DNA from: Halorubrum trapanicum
Lineage (GTDB): Archaea; Halobacteriota; Halobacteria; Halobacteriales; Haloferacaceae
Assembly: GCF_017873555.1 (NCBI RefSeq)
Contig: NZ_JAGGKE010000003.1
Coordinates: 248,001-312,000, forward strand
Reading direction: 5' to 3'
Length of the DNA: 64,000 nucleotides
A model generated the notes under the pieces. It did not search any database and was not told where the DNA came from. It was given only the letters and a program-made list of their open reading frames with translations. This document shows, one piece after another, positions 26,184 through 35,294 of this stretch. The translations under genes and the position numbers were made by a program. Every line of letters begins with the position of its first letter. Positions within the stretch are counted from its first letter, which is position 1.

Positions 26184-26894
26184 ATGGCAGACGAACTGGA
26201 AGACATCAGCGGTGTCGGTCCCTCGAAGGCGGACGCCCTTCGCGAGGCCGGCTACGAGACGGTCGAGGACGTGAAGGCCGCCTCCCAGTCGGAGCTCTCC
26301 GAGGTCGACGGCGTCGGCAACGCGCTCGCAGCGCGTATCAAGGCCGACGTCGGCGGGCTGGAGGTCGACGAGGAGGCGGACGCGGAGATCGAAGACGAGA
26401 CGGACGAGGAGGAGTCGGTCGAGGAGACCGACGAGACCGACTCCGTCGAGACGGAGCTTCGCCCCCGCGGGCACGCCGACAAGACGCCGGAGCTGGACGA
26501 CGAGACCGCTCGCGCGCTCGCACAGAAGCACCGCGAGGGGAAACCGCAGTTCAACCGGCAGGACTACCACAAGAAAAAGCGGATCCCGACGTCGTGGCGC
26601 AAGCCGCGCGGCGGGCTCTCCAAGCAGCGCCGCCGCATGAAGTCGAAGGGACCGGTCGTCGAGGCCGGCTTCCGTTCGCCGACGGCGTCGCGCGACCTAC
26701 ACCCGAGCGGCTTCGAGGAGGTCCGCGTTCACAACACGGACGACCTCGAGGGCGTCGACGGCGACACGCAGGCGGTGCGTATCGCCTCGAAGGTCGGCGG
26801 TCGCAAGCGCGAACTGATCGAAGACGAGGCGGAGGAGCGCGAGATCCGCGTGCTGAACCCGACCTACGTCGAAGTGGAGGTCGACGATGAGTGA
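26184..26894 (+). CDS. rpl32e: Ribosomal protein eL32 with N-terminal helix-hairpin-helix extension
   Basis: This protein is 236 residues. Residues ~1-55 carry two helix-hairpin-helix motifs ([17 protein letters not shown] and [15 protein letters not shown]). An acidic Glu/Asp/Ser linker follows to ~95. The L32e core is then [35 protein letters not shown]. Haloarchaeal L32e is known to carry such an extension; its function is unclear. The last 8 bases overlap rpl19e. Confidence 0.96.
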   Translation: MADELEDISGVGPSKADALREAGYETVEDVKAASQSELSEVDGVGNALAARIKADVGGLEVDEEADAEIEDETDEEESVEETDETDSVETELRPRGHADKTPELDDETARALAQKHREGKPQFNRQDYHKKKRIPTSWRKPRGGLSKQRRRMKSKGPVVEAGFRSPTASRDLHPSGFEEVRVHNTDDLEGVDGDTQAVRIASKVGGRKRELIEDEAEEREIRVLNPTYVEVEVDDE

Positions 26895-27348
26895 CCTGAA
26901 GGCGCAGAAACGGCTCGCAGCGGACGAGATGGACGTCGGCAAGGGCCGCGTCTGGCTCGACCCCGAGGCACAGGAGGAGATCGAGGACGCCATCACGCGA
27001 GAGGACGTCCGCGAGCTCATCGAACAGGGAACGATCCGCGCGAAGGACGAGAAAACGAACTCGCGCGGTCGCGCCCGGGAGCGCGCCGACAAGCGCTCCT
27101 ACGGGCATCAGTCGGGCGCCGGTACCCGGAAGGGTCGATCCGGCGCGCGGCAGAACACGAAAGACGACTGGAAGGCGCGCATCCGCGCACAGCGGGCCCG
27201 CCTGAAGGAGCTTCGCGACGAGGAAGACGTGCTCGACGCCTCCGAGTACCGCACGCTCTACAACAAGGCGAGCGGGGGAGACTTCGAGGACGTCGCCCGT
27301 CTCGAGGCGTACATTCGGACGCAGTACGGTTACGAGGTGACGGACTAA
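26887..27348 (+). CDS. rpl19e: Ribosomal protein eL19
   Basis: This 153-residue protein has [23 protein letters not shown] at the N-terminus. A basic loop ([25 protein letters not shown]) and a long C-terminal helix follow. The archaeal/eukaryotic L19e contacts 30S and the tunnel exit. Start overlaps rpl32e; stop shares a base with rpl18. Confidence 0.96.
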   Translation: MSDLKAQKRLAADEMDVGKGRVWLDPEAQEEIEDAITREDVRELIEQGTIRAKDEKTNSRGRARERADKRSYGHQSGAGTRKGRSGARQNTKDDWKARIRAQRARLKELRDEEDVLDASEYRTLYNKASGGDFEDVARLEAYIRTQYGYEVTD

Positions 27349-27905
27349 TGGCGACAGGACCACGATACAAGGTGCCGATGCGGCGCCGCCGCGAGGTCCG
27401 GACGGATTACCATCAGAGGTTGCGCCTGCTGAAATCGGGCAAGCCTCGCCTGGTCGCTCGGGTGAGCAACGCTCACGTCAGGGCGCAGCTGGTGACCCCC
27501 GGATCCGACGGTGACGAGACCCACGCGGCCGCCTCCAGCGAGGAGCTCGGCGAGTACGGCTGGGACGCCCCCACGGGCAACCTCCCCAGCGCGTATCTCA
27601 CCGGCTTCCTCGCGGGCGCCCGCGCCGTCGACGCCGGCCTCGACGAGGCCGTCCTCGACATCGGGCTCAACACGGCGACGCCCGGCAACAAGACGTTCGC
27701 GGTACAGGAAGGAGCGATCGACGCGGGCCTCGAGATCCCGCACAACGACGACGTGCTGGCCGACTGGTCGCGCACGCGCGGCGAGCATATCGCCGACTAC
27801 GCCGAGCAGCTCGACGAGCCGCTGTACAGCGGTGAGTTCGACGCCAGCGAGCTACCCGAGCACTTCGATTCCGTGCTCGCGACAATCCAGGAGGACCATG
27901 AGTAG
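27348..27905 (+). CDS. rpl18: Ribosomal protein uL18
   Basis: This 185-residue protein opens [40 protein letters not shown]. This is the archaeal 5S rRNA-binding L18, with an extended C-terminal half compared with bacteria. It partners uL5 on 5S rRNA. It overlaps rps5 by 8 bases. Confidence 0.96.
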   Translation: MATGPRYKVPMRRRREVRTDYHQRLRLLKSGKPRLVARVSNAHVRAQLVTPGSDGDETHAAASSEELGEYGWDAPTGNLPSAYLTGFLAGARAVDAGLDEAVLDIGLNTATPGNKTFAVQEGAIDAGLEIPHNDDVLADWSRTRGEHIADYAEQLDEPLYSGEFDASELPEHFDSVLATIQEDHE

Positions 27906-28545
27906 ACACAACGACGGCTGGGAACCACGGACGCGACTCGGCCGCAAGGTACAGGACGGTGAGGTTACGTCGATGGAACAGGCGCTCGAATCCGGTCTCC
28001 CGCTGAAGGAGGCCGAGATCGTCGACCAGCTCCTTCCGGGGCTGGAAGACGAGGTGCTGGACATCAACATGGTCCAGCGGATGACCGACTCGGGCCGCCG
28101 CGTGAAGTTCCGCTGCGTGGTCGCCGTGGGTAACCGCGACGGCTACCTCGGTTACGCGCAGGCCCGAGACGATCAGGTCGGCGGCGCCATCCAGAAGGCG
28201 ATCGACGTCGCGAAGCTCAACATCATCTCGGTCGACCGCGGCTCCGGTTCTTGGGAGGACCAGCCCGGCGGCACCAACTCCCTGACCCGGACGGCGAAGG
28301 GGAAGGCCGGCTCCGTCACCGTCGAGATCAAGCCCGCCCCGCAGGGGCTGGGCCTCGCGGCCGCGGAGACGGTCCGCAACATTCTGGAACTCGCCGGCGT
28401 CGAAGACGCCTGGACGAACTCCGACGGCAACACGCGCACGACGGTGAACCTCGCGAAGGCGACGTTCAACGCCTTGGAGAACGCGGCGCAGTCCCGCACG
28501 CCCCAGCACGCGCGCGAAGTCCACTACGACGAGGTGAGCGAGTGA
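27898..28545 (+). CDS. rps5: Ribosomal protein uS5
   Basis: From the ATG at 27898 this is 215 residues. It has [19 protein letters not shown] in the N-terminal arm and [22 protein letters not shown] in the double-stranded RNA-binding domain; [33 protein letters not shown] follows. It acts in decoding fidelity and mRNA unwinding. The upstream open frame is shadow of rpl18. Confidence 0.96.
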   Translation: MSRHNDGWEPRTRLGRKVQDGEVTSMEQALESGLPLKEAEIVDQLLPGLEDEVLDINMVQRMTDSGRRVKFRCVVAVGNRDGYLGYAQARDDQVGGAIQKAIDVAKLNIISVDRGSGSWEDQPGGTNSLTRTAKGKAGSVTVEIKPAPQGLGLAAAETVRNILELAGVEDAWTNSDGNTRTTVNLAKATFNALENAAQSRTPQHAREVHYDEVSE

Positions 28546-29009
28546 TGCAGGCGATCGTACAGCTCCGCGGCGATGTCAACCTCGAGTACGGCGTCGAGGA
28601 CACGCTCGACATGCTGAACGTCGGGCGCGTCAACCACGCGACGTTCATTCCCGAGACGGACTCCTACCGCGGCATGATCACGAAGGTCAACGACGTCGTC
28701 GCGTTCGGGGAACCGAGCGTCGAGGCCGTCGCGAGGACGATCGCGTTGCGCGGCGAGCCGCTGGAAGGCTCTGCCGACGTCGACGACGAATGGATCGACG
28801 ACAACACCGAGTACGCCGACCTGGAGGCGCTGGCCGAGGCGCTCGTCGACGAGGAGACGACCCTGCGCGATCAGGGTCTCTCGCCGACGCTCCGACTCCA
28901 CGCGCCCCGCGGCGGTCACGAGGGAATTAAACACCCCGTGATCGAGGGCGGCGAACTCGGGGAACACACCACCGAGGAGATCGACAGTCTCCTGGAGGCG
29001 ATGCGATGA
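28545..29009 (+). CDS. rpl30: Ribosomal protein uL30
   Basis: This 154-residue archaeal-length L30 starts [33 protein letters not shown]. The C-terminal extension includes LRLHAPRGGHEGIKHPV. The start shares a base with the rps5 stop (TGATG), and its stop overlaps rpl15 (ATGA). Confidence 0.95.
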   Translation: MQAIVQLRGDVNLEYGVEDTLDMLNVGRVNHATFIPETDSYRGMITKVNDVVAFGEPSVEAVARTIALRGEPLEGSADVDDEWIDDNTEYADLEALAEALVDEETTLRDQGLSPTLRLHAPRGGHEGIKHPVIEGGELGEHTTEEIDSLLEAMR

Positions 29010-29503
29010 CGAGTAAGAAACGACGACAGCGCGGCTCTCGGACGCACGGCGGCGGCACGCACAAGAACCGGCGCGGCGCCGGTCACCGCGGCGGCCGCGG
29101 CGCGGCCGGTCGCGCGAAACACGAGTACCACAACTACGGCCCGCTCGGCAAGCACGGGTTCAAGCGACCCGAGGACGCTCAGACGGAGGTCCTCGAAGTG
29201 AAGATCCAGAAGCTCGACGAGGACGCGGCGCTGTACGCCGCCGAGGGTCTCGCCGAGGAGGACGGCGACGCGTACGTCTTCGACGCGCGCGATGTCGTCG
29301 AGGACGGCTACGAGGCGGACGTCGTGAAGGTGCTCGGTGGCGGACAGGTCCGCCGCGAGCTTCACGTCACGGCGGACGCGTTCACCGCCGGTGCGGTCGA
29401 GCTCATCGAGGAGGCCGGCGGCGAATCGACCCTCTCCGAGCGCGCCGAGGAGGCCGCTGACGAACCGGAAAACACTTCCGACGACGAGAACGACGAGGCG
29501 TAA
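29006..29503 (+). CDS. rpl15: Ribosomal protein uL15
   Basis: This 165-residue protein has the basic Gly-rich start SKKRRQRGSRTHGGGTHKNRRGAGHRGGRGAAG, which threads into 23S rRNA. EVLEVKIQKLDEDAALYAAEGLAEEDG lies in the globular part, and the tail is acidic. A late assembly protein. It precedes secY by one base. Confidence 0.95.
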   Translation: MTSKKRRQRGSRTHGGGTHKNRRGAGHRGGRGAAGRAKHEYHNYGPLGKHGFKRPEDAQTEVLEVKIQKLDEDAALYAAEGLAEEDGDAYVFDARDVVEDGYEADVVKVLGGGQVRRELHVTADAFTAGAVELIEEAGGESTLSERAEEAADEPENTSDDENDEA

Positions 29504-29504
29504 T

Positions 29505-30989
29505 ATGAGCTGGAAGGAGGCCGCCGAACCGGTGCTCTCGCGGATGCCCGTCGTAGAGCGGCCCGCGGGACACGTCCCGTTCAGACGGAAGCTCATGTGG
29601 ACGGCAGGGATCCTGATCGTCTACTTCTTCCTGACCAACATCAACCCGTTCGGGTTGGATGTCGGTCAGAGCTCCGACTTCTTCGGGCAGTTCCGGTCGG
29701 TGCTCGCCGGCTCGTCCGGGTCACTGTTACAGGTCGGTATCGGACCGATCGTCACGGCGTCCATCGTTCTCCAGCTTTTGGGCGGTGCGAACCTCCTCGG
29801 ACTCGACACGGAGAACGACCCGCGTGACCAGGTCCTCTATCAGGGCCTCCAGAAGCTGCTCGTGGTCATCGTCACCGCCCTGACGGCGGCGCCGATGGTG
29901 TTCACCGGGGGCTTCCTTCCGGTCGACGGCGCCGTCGGTGACGCGCTCGGGATCGGCACGTTCGGCGTTCAGGGGCTGATATTCGCGCAGATCTTCGTCG
30001 GTGGCATCCTCATCCTGTTCATGGACGAAATCGTGAGCAAGTGGGGCGTCGGCTCCGGTGTCGGGCTGTTCATCATCGCGTCGGTGAGCCAGCAGATCGT
30101 CGGCGGCTTCTTCAGCTTCTCCGCGCTCGGCGCCACCGGCTTCTTCGCGAGCTGGTACGGCGTCATCGTCGGCGACGTGCCGGCCTCGCTGTCGCCGTTC
30201 ACGGCTGAGGGGCTCCAGAACCTGCTGTTCGATCCGGGGAACATTCTGGCGCTTTTCACCACGGTGTTCATCTTCGGGATCGTCGTGTACGCGGAGTCGG
30301 TCCGCGTCGAGATCCCGCTGTCGCACGCCCGCGTGAAAGGCGCCCGCGGACGCTTCCCGGTGAAGCTCATCTACGCGTCCGTTCTGCCGATGATCCTCGT
30401 TCGCGCGCTACAGGCGAACATCCAGTTCCTCGGCCAGCTGCTCTCCTCGCAGTGGGCGGGGATGCCGGCGGCGCTCGGCGTTTACAGCGACCAAGGGCAG
30501 CCCATCGCGGGCCTGTTCTACTACCTGAACCCGATCCAGAGCCGCAACCAGTGGATGTGGTTCCTCGGCGAGCTCGAGGCGGCATCCATCGAGCCGTGGA
30601 TGATCGCGGTCCGACTCGGAGTCGACCTCACGTTCATGATCGTCGGCGGCGCCATCTTCGCGATCTTCTGGGTCGAGACCACCGGTATGGGACCCGAGGC
30701 GACCGCGAAACAGATCCAGAACTCCGGGATGCAGATTCCCGGGTTCCGCCGGAACCCACAGGTCGTCGAGAAGGTCATGGAGCGATACATCCCACAGGTG
30801 ACCGTCATCGGCGGTGCCCTCGTCGGGCTGCTCGCCGTGATGGCGAACCTGCTCGGCACCATCGGTCAGGTCTCCGGGACCGGGCTGCTGCTCGCGGTCT
30901 CTATCACGTACAAGCTGTACGAGGAGATCGCCGAAGAGCAGCTGATGGAGATGCACCCGATGATGCGCCAGATGTTCGGTAACGAGTAA
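29505..30989 (+). CDS. secY: Protein translocase subunit SecY
   Basis: This 494-residue protein has the ten-helix SecY fold. It opens SWKEAAEPVLSRMPVVERPAGHVPFRRKLMWT. The plug/helix 2 region has GPIVTASIVLQLLGGANLL. The cytoplasmic loop ESVRVEIPLSHARVKGARGRFPVKLIY is the ribosome-binding part. The C-terminal helix ends YEEIAEEQLMEMHPMMRQMFG. It forms the protein-conducting channel with SecE and Sec61-beta. It closes the r-protein operon; the coding end is followed by a T-rich tract. Confidence 0.97.
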   Translation: MSWKEAAEPVLSRMPVVERPAGHVPFRRKLMWTAGILIVYFFLTNINPFGLDVGQSSDFFGQFRSVLAGSSGSLLQVGIGPIVTASIVLQLLGGANLLGLDTENDPRDQVLYQGLQKLLVVIVTALTAAPMVFTGGFLPVDGAVGDALGIGTFGVQGLIFAQIFVGGILILFMDEIVSKWGVGSGVGLFIIASVSQQIVGGFFSFSALGATGFFASWYGVIVGDVPASLSPFTAEGLQNLLFDPGNILALFTTVFIFGIVVYAESVRVEIPLSHARVKGARGRFPVKLIYASVLPMILVRALQANIQFLGQLLSSQWAGMPAALGVYSDQGQPIAGLFYYLNPIQSRNQWMWFLGELEAASIEPWMIAVRLGVDLTFMIVGGAIFAIFWVETTGMGPEATAKQIQNSGMQIPGFRRNPQVVEKVMERYIPQVTVIGGALVGLLAVMANLLGTIGQVSGTGLLLAVSITYKLYEEIAEEQLMEMHPMMRQMFGNE

Positions 30990-30998
30990 CGAACATCA

Positions 30999-31020
30999 GC
31001 GCTTCTTTACATTTTTCTCG
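30999..31020 (+). terminator. T-rich tract after secY, probable operon terminator
   Basis: The sequence CTTCTTTACATTTTTCTCG just after the secY stop is the most T-rich stretch nearby. Archaeal transcription commonly ends at such oligo-T tracts without a hairpin. Confidence 0.4.
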
Positions 31021-31072
31021 ACTCTGAGCGACCGCTCCGTACTCAGCTGTGCCCTATCCGAGAGTGGTCGCA

Positions 31073-31333
31073 GTGACCGACTCGGACGACGCTTTCGGCC
31101 AACTTGACGAGTCGACCCAGTTTACGACGAGATACGAGGGCGGATGCGACGCGGGAACCGTCTCACAGTGTCGATACTGCGGTGAGACGCATACCCGGAC
31201 CGACGGTCTGGAGGCTCATCGCCTCATCACAGACACGGGACCACCAGTAGTCTTTTGCGAGTTGGTTGGCAAGGTCAGGTGTGAGTCTCACTTCGGACGA
31301 CTTCGAGGAGTTCGTTTCCTCGGATCCCGCTGA
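31073..31333 (+). CDS. Possible small zinc-finger protein (doubtful)
   Basis: A GTG at 31073 opens a frame of 86 residues that begins VTDSDDAFGQLDESTQFTTRYEGG. It contains a C2H2-like finger (CRYCGETHTRTDGLEAHRLI). Its C-terminal third overlaps the antitoxin-like frame that starts at 31281 in another phase and looks random, so the gene may be truncated or spurious. I do not recognise a family. The base composition is more AT-rich than the operon before it. Confidence 0.3.
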   Translation: MTDSDDAFGQLDESTQFTTRYEGGCDAGTVSQCRYCGETHTRTDGLEAHRLITDTGPPVVFCELVGKVRCESHFGRLRGVRFLGSR

Positions 31334-31433
31334 TGACGAGACGGTCCCGCTCGGACAGGCACTCTCAGAGCTGGGACTCGATGTCGGGGGTGACACCGTC
31401 GAAGCCGTTCGTGACGTCCGCGAACGGTTATGA
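31281..31433 (+). CDS. Small antitoxin-like protein (VapB-type partner)
   Basis: A GTG start gives 50 residues: the N-terminus VSLTSDDFEEFVSSDPADD is acidic and the C-terminal helix is GGDTVEAVRDVRERL. Its stop codon overlaps an ATG (ATGA) and is followed at once, in another phase, by a typical PIN-toxin N-terminus. A short acidic frame immediately before a PIN domain is the classic VapBC arrangement. The family assignment rests on this context and not on a recognised domain. Confidence 0.5.
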   Translation: MSLTSDDFEEFVSSDPADDETVPLGQALSELGLDVGGDTVEAVRDVRERL

Positions 31434-31505
31434 GTACTCCTCGACACGAACGTTCTCGTCGCAGTAGTTACTCGGGATACCCATCGGTCTGATTTTAACG
31501 CTACT
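31434..31505 (+). pseudogene. VapC-like PIN-domain toxin, N-terminal remnant
   Basis: In this frame the DNA reads VLLDTNVLVAVVTRDTHRSD, a textbook PIN-domain start with the first metal-binding Asp. No start codon is in phase: the ATG at 31430 is shifted by one base. The sequence loses PIN character after ~25 residues, and none of the later acidic residues can be found. It is a frameshifted, truncated remnant of a toxin gene. From here to 31720 I see no further gene. Confidence 0.7.
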
Positions 31506-31720
31506 CTCGATTCGAGTAGGTCAGGCCGGGGACGGAGCGGTTGTCGGTCCTCGAAGCGGTGGCGGGCGTCCTTCTGCCGACGCGGAGCGGCACGTCACCG
31601 GGACGCAGCGTGGTGCGCTCGAAACCAACACGGGTGGGACTCGGATCCACAGTCTCCCGACCGAGCCGATCGGTTTTAGCCGCGCTCGTCCGGCCTGTCC
31701 ATCGATCCCGTCGGAGCCGG

Positions 31721-32509
31721 CTACGAGTCGTCGCGTCGCTTCGCCGCCTCGTCGGCTCCGTCGTCGCCCTCCTCGGCGGCTTCTTCGACCTTTTCGCCGA
31801 CGGTTTCTTCGACGGTCTTCTCGACGGTTTCCTCGACCTTTTCGCCGACGGTTTCTTCGACGGTCTTCTCGACGGTTTCCTCGACCTTTTCGCCGACTGT
31901 TTCCTCGACGGTCTCTTCGACGGTTTTCTCGACCGTTTCCTCGACGGTTTCGCCGACTTTCTCCTCGACGGTTTCGCCGACCTTCTCCTCGACAGTCTTC
32001 TCTACGGTCTCGCCGACGGTCTCCTCGACTTTCCCCGTGACTTCCTCGCTGACGGTGTCGCTGACGTCGTCGGCGACCTCGCTGACCTCCTTGTTGACGG
32101 TTTCGCCGACGCTTTTTTCGACCTCCTTGCTCACCGTCTCTTCGACCTTTTCGCCGACGGTCTCCTCGACGGTTTTCTCGACTTCTTTGCTGACCGTTTC
32201 GCCGACGGTCTTTTCGACCTCCTTGTTGACGGTTTCGCCGACCGTTTTCTCGACTTCCTTGTCGACGGTCTCGCCGACGCTCTCCTCGACCTGTTTGCCG
32301 ACCTGGTCCGCGACCTCGCGGGTCATCCAGTCCGGGTCGAAGCGCGCCATCTTCCAGACGACGTGGATCACGTACGAGGCGAACACCCCGATCCCGAACG
32401 CCATCGCAACGCGGTTCACCGGAAGCGTCGCGATGAGCACGATCGACAAAGCGATCAGCGCGCCGTACGCGATGTCGGTGATCGCGTCCACCCGCGCCGG
32501 GCTTACCAT
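31721..32509 (-). CDS. Membrane protein with long tetrad (VxxT/V) repeat domain
   Basis: From the ATG at 32507-32509 the protein has 262 residues. Residues ~12-55 form two transmembrane helices (ITDIAYGALIALSIVLIATL and a second ending VVWKM). After FDPDWMTREV the remaining ~190 residues are a low-complexity repeat with Val at nearly every fourth position and Glu/Lys/Thr between, as in VEKTVGETVNKE. The DNA shows a 12-base periodicity. I do not recognise a function. It could be a stalk or a membrane-surface helix like apolipoprotein or LEA repeats. The tail (EGDDGADEAAKRRDDS) is charged. Confidence 0.75.
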   Translation of the reverse strand: MVSPARVDAITDIAYGALIALSIVLIATLPVNRVAMAFGIGVFASYVIHVVWKMARFDPDWMTREVADQVGKQVEESVGETVDKEVEKTVGETVNKEVEKTVGETVSKEVEKTVEETVGEKVEETVSKEVEKSVGETVNKEVSEVADDVSDTVSEEVTGKVEETVGETVEKTVEEKVGETVEEKVGETVEETVEKTVEETVEETVGEKVEETVEKTVEETVGEKVEETVEKTVEETVGEKVEEAAEEGDDGADEAAKRRDDS

Positions 32510-32703
32510 CCTCGTCCCTCCGTTCCGCCGTCGACCGCGTCCCGCCGCCGTCGCGTGGCGTCTCCGTTCATACGTCCACATTCTGAGCCGCCGGCGTAAA
32601 AGCCTCCCTCGTTGCGCGTCCGGTTCCTGTCGCGTTCGCCGCTTTCGAGGTCGCCCTCACCACGGAGCGCGGCCCTTTTAGCCCGGATAACCGAACCGAC
32701 GGT

Positions 32704-33834
32704 ATGGACATCGAAGAGGGCGGACTCACCGTCTCCGTCCCGGAGGCGCGAGACGGCGCCAGCGAGGGCACCGGCGGCGGCGTCTTCTTCAACCCGACGC
32801 AGGAGCTGAACCGCGACGTGACGGTCGCGACGCTGCGCGCCTACCGCGACCGCGAGCCGCGAGTTGCCTCGTACCTCGACGCGATGGCGGCCTCGGGGAT
32901 CCGAGGCGTCCGCGCCGCCGCCGAGGGGTACGAGGTCACCTGCGCCGACGTCGACGCGGACGCGGTCGACCTCGCCGCCGCGAACCTCGACGCAAACGGA
33001 TTGGACGGCGAGGCGGTCCACCGCGACGTCAACGCCCTGCTGTACGACGAGGGACCGTTCGACGTCGTTGACCTCGATCCCTACGGCACACCGATCCCCT
33101 TCGCGGACGCGGCGTTCGCGAACGGCCGCAACTTGGTCTGCGTCACCGCGACCGACACCGCGCCGCTGTGTGGCGCCCACCTCAACAGCGGGATCCGCAA
33201 GTACGGCGCGGTCCCGCGCAACACCGACTACCACCCGGAGATGGGGCTTCGGACGCTGATATCGGCGCTCGTCCGGACCGCAGCGCGCTACGACAAGGCG
33301 GCGCGACCCATCGTCTCGCACGTCTCTCGCCACTACGCGCGGACCTACCTCGAACTGGAGTCGGGCGCCCGCGCGGCCGACGACTGCCTCGAAGCGCTCG
33401 GGCACATCGACCACTGCGAGGACTGTCTGTGGCGATCGGCGACGCCCGGCCGAATCGCCGACCCGGTCGACGCGTGCCCGGAGTGCGGGAGCGACCGCGT
33501 CCTCACGGCCGGTCCGACCTGGCTCGGTCCGGTCGCGGACGCCGACTTCGCGCGCGCGGTCCGCCGCGAGGTGACCGACGACATGGGCGAGGCGAAGCGC
33601 GCGCGCAGGCTGCTCGGCACCGTCGCGCGCGAACTCGACACGCCGACGCACTACGACCAGCACCGGCTGTACAAGCAGTGGGGCGAGCCGGCGATCGGGA
33701 TGGACGAGTTCGTCGAGCGCCTGCGCGGGGCCGGCCACGAGGCGAGCCGCGCGCACTACCGCGGGACCGCGGTGAAGAGCACGGCGTCGATTCCAGAGAT
33801 GCGCGAGGCGGTCCTCGGCGACGACACGGACTGA
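32704..33834 (+). CDS. trm1: tRNA (guanine26-N2)-dimethyltransferase
   Basis: This 376-residue enzyme is of the Trm1 family. The N-terminus [21 protein letters not shown] and [14 protein letters not shown] precede the SAM-binding Rossmann domain ([18 protein letters not shown]). The catalytic motif is [14 protein letters not shown] zinc-binding region has CEDCLW and CPECGS. It makes m2,2G26 in tRNA. A TATA-like CTTTTAG lies ~27 bases upstream, so the transcript is leaderless. The length is normal for archaeal Trm1. Confidence 0.95.
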   Translation: MDIEEGGLTVSVPEARDGASEGTGGGVFFNPTQELNRDVTVATLRAYRDREPRVASYLDAMAASGIRGVRAAAEGYEVTCADVDADAVDLAAANLDANGLDGEAVHRDVNALLYDEGPFDVVDLDPYGTPIPFADAAFANGRNLVCVTATDTAPLCGAHLNSGIRKYGAVPRNTDYHPEMGLRTLISALVRTAARYDKAARPIVSHVSRHYARTYLELESGARAADDCLEALGHIDHCEDCLWRSATPGRIADPVDACPECGSDRVLTAGPTWLGPVADADFARAVRREVTDDMGEAKRARRLLGTVARELDTPTHYDQHRLYKQWGEPAIGMDEFVERLRGAGHEASRAHYRGTAVKSTASIPEMREAVLGDDTD

Positions 33835-33896
33835 CGGGAAGTTTCCGGCGACGACGCGGACTGCCGGGAAGTTTCCGACGACACGGACAGACGGGG
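33817..33896. repeat. 30-bp tandem repeat, about 2.7 copies
   Basis: A 30-base unit beginning GGCGACGACACGGACTG and ending GGGAAGTTTCC occurs at 33817-33846 and 33847-33876, with a partial copy to 33896. The first copy includes the last codons and stop of trm1 (GDDTD-stop). It therefore looks like a duplication of the gene's 3' end. Sequence differences are few. Confidence 0.85.
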
Positions 33897-33924
33897 CATC
33901 CGTCGGCGGTCGGCACCCTCTCGC

Positions 33925-33930
33925 TTTTGT
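33925..33930 (+). promoter_or_regulatory. TATA-like box for the YihY fusion gene
   Basis: TTTTGT lies 24-29 bases before the GTG at 33954. It supports that start over the long upstream open frame, which shadows trm1. Confidence 0.45.
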
Positions 33931-33953
33931 CGCCATCGGCCGAAACCCGGAGC

Positions 33954-35279
33954 GTGTTCCGACACTCGCGCACCGCGTTCGGCACGGCCCGGCGCGTCGC
34001 CGACCTCGCGATCGACCGGCAGGTGACGTTTCTCGCGGCCGCCATCGCCTACTACGCGTTCGTCTCGCTCGTCCCCGCGCTGCTGTTGCTCGTCGTCGTC
34101 GCCACCGCCGTCTTCGGCGAGACCATCGCCGCGGAGCTGGTCGCGTCGACGGGCGAGTTCCTCACGCCGGCCGGCGAGGAGGCGGTCGTCGCCGCCGTCT
34201 CCTCCGCCGGCGGCCGGACCGGCGCGAGCCTGCTCGGGCTGGGCGTGCTGCTCTGGTCGACGCTCAAGGTGTTTCGCGGGCTCGACACGGCCTTCGTCTC
34301 CCTGTACGGCGGCGACGGGACCCCGGGGTTCCTCAGGCAGGTCGTCGACGCGGCCTCGGTCGTCGTCGCCGTCGGCGTCGGCATCGGCGTGATGGTCGTC
34401 GTCGGCGCGTTCGTCGCGGCCGCGGACGCGGTCCCGCTGGTCGAGGCGGCGAGCGTCCTCGCGTTGCCCGCCTTCCTCGCCGCCGTCTTCCTCCCGATGT
34501 ACTATCTCCTCCCGCAGCCGACGCTCACGGTCCGCGAGGCGCTTCCCGGGGCGGCGTTCGCGGCGGTCTGCTGGACGCTGCTTCAGGCCGGCTTTCAGGT
34601 GTACGCCGCGAGCGCGGCGCAGTACCAGGTGTACGGCGTTATCGGCGGTATCCTGCTTCTGGTCACGTGGCTCTACCTCGCGGCCGTCGTCGTCGTGCTC
34701 GGCGGCGTGGTCAACGTGGTGCTCGCGGGACGGGTCGGCGGTCCCGACGACGCCTCCGACGCCAGCCGGAACGAGGGGTTCGCCGGCGCCGCCCGTCCCT
34801 CGGACGACGCCGCGGACCGGCAGTTACAACAGGACCGCGGCCGACCCACCGGTATGAACGGCGAGTCGGACGCCTCCGAGGGCGACGGCGAACGGCCGCG
34901 CGGCGCGCCGGACGTCGCCGCCCTCGAAGCGGAGGTCCGGGAGCTGCGGTCGCAGCTCGACGAGTTCGAAGACGACGTGGAACGCCGCACGGTCGACAAG
35001 CCCGAGGTCGAGTCGGAGCTGAAACGGTACGTCCGCTCGCGGATGCGCCGCGGACACGCCCGCGGCTGGGGTCCGTACCTCGTGTTGCTGTACGGAACGG
35101 TGCTGACGCTCGCGGCGCTGACGTCGCTTCAGGGGATCTACGCGGTCGGCGCCATCGTCGTCCTCGGACTGTCGACGCTCGGGCTGTACACGATCTTCGT
35201 CGTCGTCGGCATCGGCCTGAACCTGCTCGAAACGCCCGGAAAAGCCCTCGATTACGCCCGTAACCGCGGCGATGACTGA
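33954..35279 (+). CDS. YihY/UPF0761 (BrkB-like) membrane protein fused to a coiled-coil/two-helix membrane protein
   Basis: The GTG at 33954 gives 441 residues. Residues ~1-265 are a YihY family protein with six hydrophobic segments. It has VTFLAAAIAYYAFVSLVPALLLL, WSTLKVFRGLDTAFVSLYG and YQVYGVIGGILLLVTWLYLAAVVVVLG. After a disordered linker, an internal Met (ATG at 34854) opens a 141-residue section with a coiled coil (VAALEAEVRELRSQLDEFEDDVERR), then RSRMRRGHARGWGP and two more membrane helices. A TTACAA box ~27 bases before that ATG suggests the second part may also be made separately. YihY proteins are poorly understood, despite the old RNase BN name. Confidence 0.75.
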   Translation: MFRHSRTAFGTARRVADLAIDRQVTFLAAAIAYYAFVSLVPALLLLVVVATAVFGETIAAELVASTGEFLTPAGEEAVVAAVSSAGGRTGASLLGLGVLLWSTLKVFRGLDTAFVSLYGGDGTPGFLRQVVDAASVVVAVGVGIGVMVVVGAFVAAADAVPLVEAASVLALPAFLAAVFLPMYYLLPQPTLTVREALPGAAFAAVCWTLLQAGFQVYAASAAQYQVYGVIGGILLLVTWLYLAAVVVVLGGVVNVVLAGRVGGPDDASDASRNEGFAGAARPSDDAADRQLQQDRGRPTGMNGESDASEGDGERPRGAPDVAALEAEVRELRSQLDEFEDDVERRTVDKPEVESELKRYVRSRMRRGHARGWGPYLVLLYGTVLTLAALTSLQGIYAVGAIVVLGLSTLGLYTIFVVVGIGLNLLETPGKALDYARNRGDD

Positions 35280-35294
35280 TCGAGTGATCGACAC

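Noticed and set aside
31163-31447. A 94-residue reverse-strand frame opposite the antitoxin-like gene
   Set aside because: Ser/Thr/Pro-rich composition typical of an antisense frame; the plus strand shows the PIN signature.
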